Assembly (NCBI RefSeq): GCF_001742165.1
Contig: NZ_CP016443.1
Span: 2,542,001-2,606,000, forward strand
Length of the DNA stretch: 64,000 nt
Direction: 5' to 3'
DNA from: Burkholderia stabilis
GTDB lineage: Bacteria > Pseudomonadota > Gammaproteobacteria > Burkholderiales > Burkholderiaceae
Part shown: one piece after another, positions 61,838 to 64,000 of the stretch
Position numbering within the stretch: the first letter of the stretch is position 1
How the letters are laid out: each line of letters opens with the position of its first letter
Translations under genes and position numbers: made by a program
Notes under the pieces: generated by a model
The model's database searches: none
Seen by the model: the letters and a program-made list of their open reading frames with translations, nothing else
What the model was told of the DNA's origin: nothing

Positions 61838-62623
61838 GTGACGACCCCACTCGATCAATACGCGAACCAGTACGTGCAATTCGAGGACGAACGCACGCGG
61901 CCGGTGCGCGACCTGCTGGCCGCCGTGCCGAACACGCCGATCCATACCGCGATCGACATCGGCTGCGGGCCCGGCAATTCGACGGAAGCATTGATCGCAC
62001 GCGCACCCGACGCGACGATCCACGGGATCGACGCATCGGCGGACATGATCGCGGCCGCGCGCAAGCGCCTGCCGGGGCTGCGTTTCGATATCGCCGACGT
62101 GGCCGCGTGGGACGACCCGGGCGGCTATGACCTGATCCTGTCGAACGCGGTATTGCAATGGGTGCCTGCGCACGACACGCTGTTTCCGATGCTCGTCGGC
62201 CGGCTCGCGCCGGGCGGCCATCTGGCGGTTCAGATGCCCGACAACCTGCACGAGCCCGCGCACCGGCTGATGCGCGAAGTCGCCGCGGCGGGGCCGTGGG
62301 CGGACAAGCTGAAAGGTGCGGCGCGCACGGAGCGGTTCGACGCACGGTACTACTACGCGCTGCTGTCGCCGCTGTGCGCGCGCGTGGACGTGTGGCGCAC
62401 GACTTACTACCACCCGCTGCGCGGCGGCGCCGACGCGGTGGTCGAATGGTTCAAGGGCAGCGCGCTGCGGCCGTTCCTCGCCGCGCTCGATGACGGCGAA
62501 CAGCGCGCGTTCCTCGCGCGCTATCGCGATGCGCTCGCCGGCCCCAACGGTTATCCGGCGCTCGGCGACGGCACCGTGCTGTTGCCGTTCCCGCGTCTGT
62601 TCATCGTCGCGACGCGGAAGTGA
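61838..62623 (+). CDS. tam: Trans-aconitate 2-methyltransferase
   Basis: 261 residues from a GTG with AGGAG upstream. Tam family: YANQYVQFEDERTRPVRDLLAAV at the start, SAM motif I AIDIGCGPGNSTEALIARAP near residue 45, IDASADMIAAARKRLPG, and SNAVLQWVPAHDTLFPML near 105. It methylates trans-aconitate, a damaged or inhibitory form of the TCA intermediate, in the cytoplasm. Divergent from a LysR gene. Confidence 0.95.
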   Translation: MTTPLDQYANQYVQFEDERTRPVRDLLAAVPNTPIHTAIDIGCGPGNSTEALIARAPDATIHGIDASADMIAAARKRLPGLRFDIADVAAWDDPGGYDLILSNAVLQWVPAHDTLFPMLVGRLAPGGHLAVQMPDNLHEPAHRLMREVAAAGPWADKLKGAARTERFDARYYYALLSPLCARVDVWRTTYYHPLRGGADAVVEWFKGSALRPFLAALDDGEQRAFLARYRDALAGPNGYPALGDGTVLLPFPRLFIVATRK

Positions 62624-62653
62624 TGCTGCGGTGAAGCAGCCGGCGTCGGTGCG

Positions 62654-63247
62654 TCAGGGTACCGGCCGCACCGATTCCGGGTCGACCGTGCGGCTGCGTG
62701 CGGTCTGCCCGTCGCGCAGGTCCTTGTACCAGAACAGCGCGACTTCCCCGTCGTTCTCGCCGTCGGCATACAGGAAGCGGTCGTGGCCGCCGAGCGTGAA
62801 GCCCGCGCGCGCATACGTGGAGCAGGCCGCGACATTGTTCGCCTGCGTTTCCAGCCGCATGAAGCCGAACCCGCGGCTGCGCGCCCAGGCTTCGGCGGCT
62901 GCCAGCAGGAACTGCCCGATACCCTGGCGCCGGTAGCGGCGATCGACGGCAAGCTCGGCGATCTCGGCCATCCCGTTCCAGCTTTGCGAGATCGCCACGA
63001 ATCCGGCGAGCCGCCCGTCGGCCGTCGCGCGAAACAGGGCCGCGCTGCCTGACGCGTCATGCGCCCAGCCGGCCGGATCGAAGCCGTAGTCCTTGCGCCG
63101 CACCGGCAGCGCGCGAAGATCGAGCAAGTCCTGATACGGCGCATTCAGCTCCCATGCGATTTCGAACGAGAAGTCGCATCGCTCCAGTTCGTCGGCGGGA
63201 AGCCCGCTCGCCTGTTCGATGCTGATGTGCTCGTCGGCTCGGTCCAT
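62654..63247 (-). CDS. GNAT acetyltransferase resembling streptothricin acetyltransferase
   Basis: 197 residues from MDRADEHISIEQA; longer upstream extensions of the frame are not coding. Motif A is IAELAVDRRYRRQGIGQFLLAAAEAWARSRG, followed by MRLETQANNVAACSTYARAGFTLGGHDRFLYAD and VALFWYKDL. The LETQxNNxxA ... GF ... LYA ... FWY pattern is that of streptothricin N-acetyltransferases (Sat/SatA), rather than generic GNATs. It would acetylate the beta-lysine moiety of streptothricin; this activity is a prediction. Convergent with tam. Confidence 0.82.
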   Translation of the reverse strand: MDRADEHISIEQASGLPADELERCDFSFEIAWELNAPYQDLLDLRALPVRRKDYGFDPAGWAHDASGSAALFRATADGRLAGFVAISQSWNGMAEIAELAVDRRYRRQGIGQFLLAAAEAWARSRGFGFMRLETQANNVAACSTYARAGFTLGGHDRFLYADGENDGEVALFWYKDLRDGQTARSRTVDPESVRPVP

Positions 63248-63996
63248 GTGTCGGTGTCCTGTCTTCGGCGGAATGATGTGGTCTTGTCCGCGGCTCGATC
63301 GCGCGCGCCATGAGGCGCATCGGATCGCGTCCGTTCGTTCTTCGTTTCTTTGCACCTGCACAATTGGCTGCGCGCGATACCGGCACAGACTTGCCGCATC
63401 CCCGGCTGCAGGCTGCGCGCAAACGATAAACCGGCGACTTCGCATGCATGTGCGCCGTTCGCGCGCCGTTCGCGGCATGCGCTCAACCGCCTGATTATGC
63501 TGGATTTCGGCGCGGACCCTGCGTCGACCTCGCTGCGAGGCTGTCCGCGTCGGGTCATGTCGCCGGTTCATGCCGACGGTCGAACGCCTGTGGATGAAAG
63601 ACGACAGGAACCCGAATAATTGTTTACCGTTTGGTGACAACTCGATATATTTCGAAAAATATATCGAAGGTCGCGGCGCTGTCTGGCGTCGCGTCGTCCA
63701 CCCGCTCCACGAAAGCCGGAAGAGATTCTGACCTGCATCGCCGGAGCAACGCGTCGTCATGGCATGCGCAACCGGTGCGCACGCTTCCCGACGCTGCAAC
63801 ACGAGCGGCCGCCCTGCGGCATGCCGCTTCAGCAAGCCCACACTGGCATCGAGATGGAACATCGTGCACACCCGCATGAGGTGTGTGCTCGTCCGGCGAT
63901 CCGGCGGCTTGCGCTCGTCCGTCATACGGTTTTCATCAACACGCGGCGCGTCTGGCTGCGACGCGGGCGCGCGCGTCTACAACAAAAGGAAGCAGA
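63248..63996. other. Long non-coding gap at the right end
   Basis: About 750 bp with no supported gene. It should hold the promoter of the acetyltransferase (left) and of the gene that begins at the right edge. The main visible structure is an AT-rich perfect palindrome at 63642-63667. Open frames on both strands here have poor third-position bias or no start signal. Confidence 0.55.
63642..63667. promoter_or_regulatory. Perfect AT-rich palindrome, candidate operator
   Basis: TCGATATATTT (63642-63652), centre CGAA, AAATATATCGA (63657-63667): an exact 11-bp inverted repeat with a 4-bp centre, in a GC-rich genome. It is about 330 bp upstream of the apparent start at the right edge and about 395 bp upstream of the acetyltransferase start. 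It could be an operator or a strong hairpin. Confidence 0.6.
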
Positions 63997-64000
63997 ATGA
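63997..64000 (+). CDS. Apparent start of the next gene (partial, cut by window edge)
   Basis: ATG at 63997 preceded by AAAGGAAG 6-8 bp upstream, a good ribosome-binding site after a long non-coding gap. Only the start codon and one base are inside the window, so nothing can be said about the product. Confidence 0.35.

Noticed and set aside
63248..63925. N-terminal extension of the acetyltransferase to over 400 residues
   Set aside because: The frame is open but carries no domain, and the ATG at 63247 gives a protein of normal family length.

Overview
The window is high-GC, densely packed DNA. Its third-position G/C bias, OmpC-type porin, nine LysR regulators and gene content (ACC deaminase, class D beta-lactamase, cyn operon, trans-aconitate methyltransferase) suggest a secondary chromosome of a Burkholderia, probably of the B. 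cepacia complex. This assignment is by family recognition only. No rRNA, tRNA, CRISPR array or intact insertion sequence was recognised. Layout: 1-2703 is the distal end of an exopolysaccharide locus (membrane protein, GT4 glycosyltransferase, WecG-type transferase, secreted lyase), with every stop overlapping the next start. 2805-10072 looks like a 2-oxoacid module. It holds acdS with its divergent Lrp-type regulator, a PDH-E1/MdeB-like enzyme with a second divergent Lrp regulator, and poxB. AcdS makes 2-oxobutyrate, which the E1-like enzyme may consume. 10135-12665 holds a GNAT and a divergent LysR/aldo-keto reductase pair. 12804-17091 holds a small coupled ORF plus methyltransferase, two tandem alkaline phosphatases (the first with a deleted active-site segment) and a His/Asp-rich secreted protein. 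17254-20583 reads leftward: porin, class D beta-lactamase and a coupled acyltransferase. 21153-24062 is a betaine/choline-type ABC transporter, followed by a quinone oxidoreductase/LysR pair and an orphan barstar.

26577-29950 is a low-GC accessory patch. It opens with degenerate 3' fragments of a GMC oxidoreductase and of the betaine/choline-type ATPase, and then carries an uncharacterised two-gene membrane protein/lipoprotein cassette. 29952-38134 is a sugar-acid-like catabolic operon (AldA-like dehydrogenase, MFS carrier, enolase-superfamily dehydratase, GMC oxidoreductase) with two divergent GcvA-like LysR genes. 38160-40845 holds three unrecognised genes and a ParDE toxin-antitoxin pair. 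41039-46949 is a fae-like / aldo-keto reductase / gabD-like / MFS operon with a divergent LysR.

47201-50839 holds hypotheticals, a LysR and a DUF3422 gene. 50883-53655 is cynR/cynT/cynS plus a CMP/dCMP-type deaminase. 54124-57111 is potGHI without potF. The right end holds GNATs, two LysR genes, an M20 amidohydrolase broken by one amber codon, an orphan solute-binding protein, tam, and a streptothricin-acetyltransferase-like gene.

The observations most worth following are the deleted alkaline phosphatase paralog, the double gene-fragment scar beside a low-GC cassette, the Fae homolog in an aldehyde operon, the enolase-superfamily protein lacking a metal ligand, a three-copy promoter-region sequence element, and the paired 2-oxobutyrate-producing and consuming genes.
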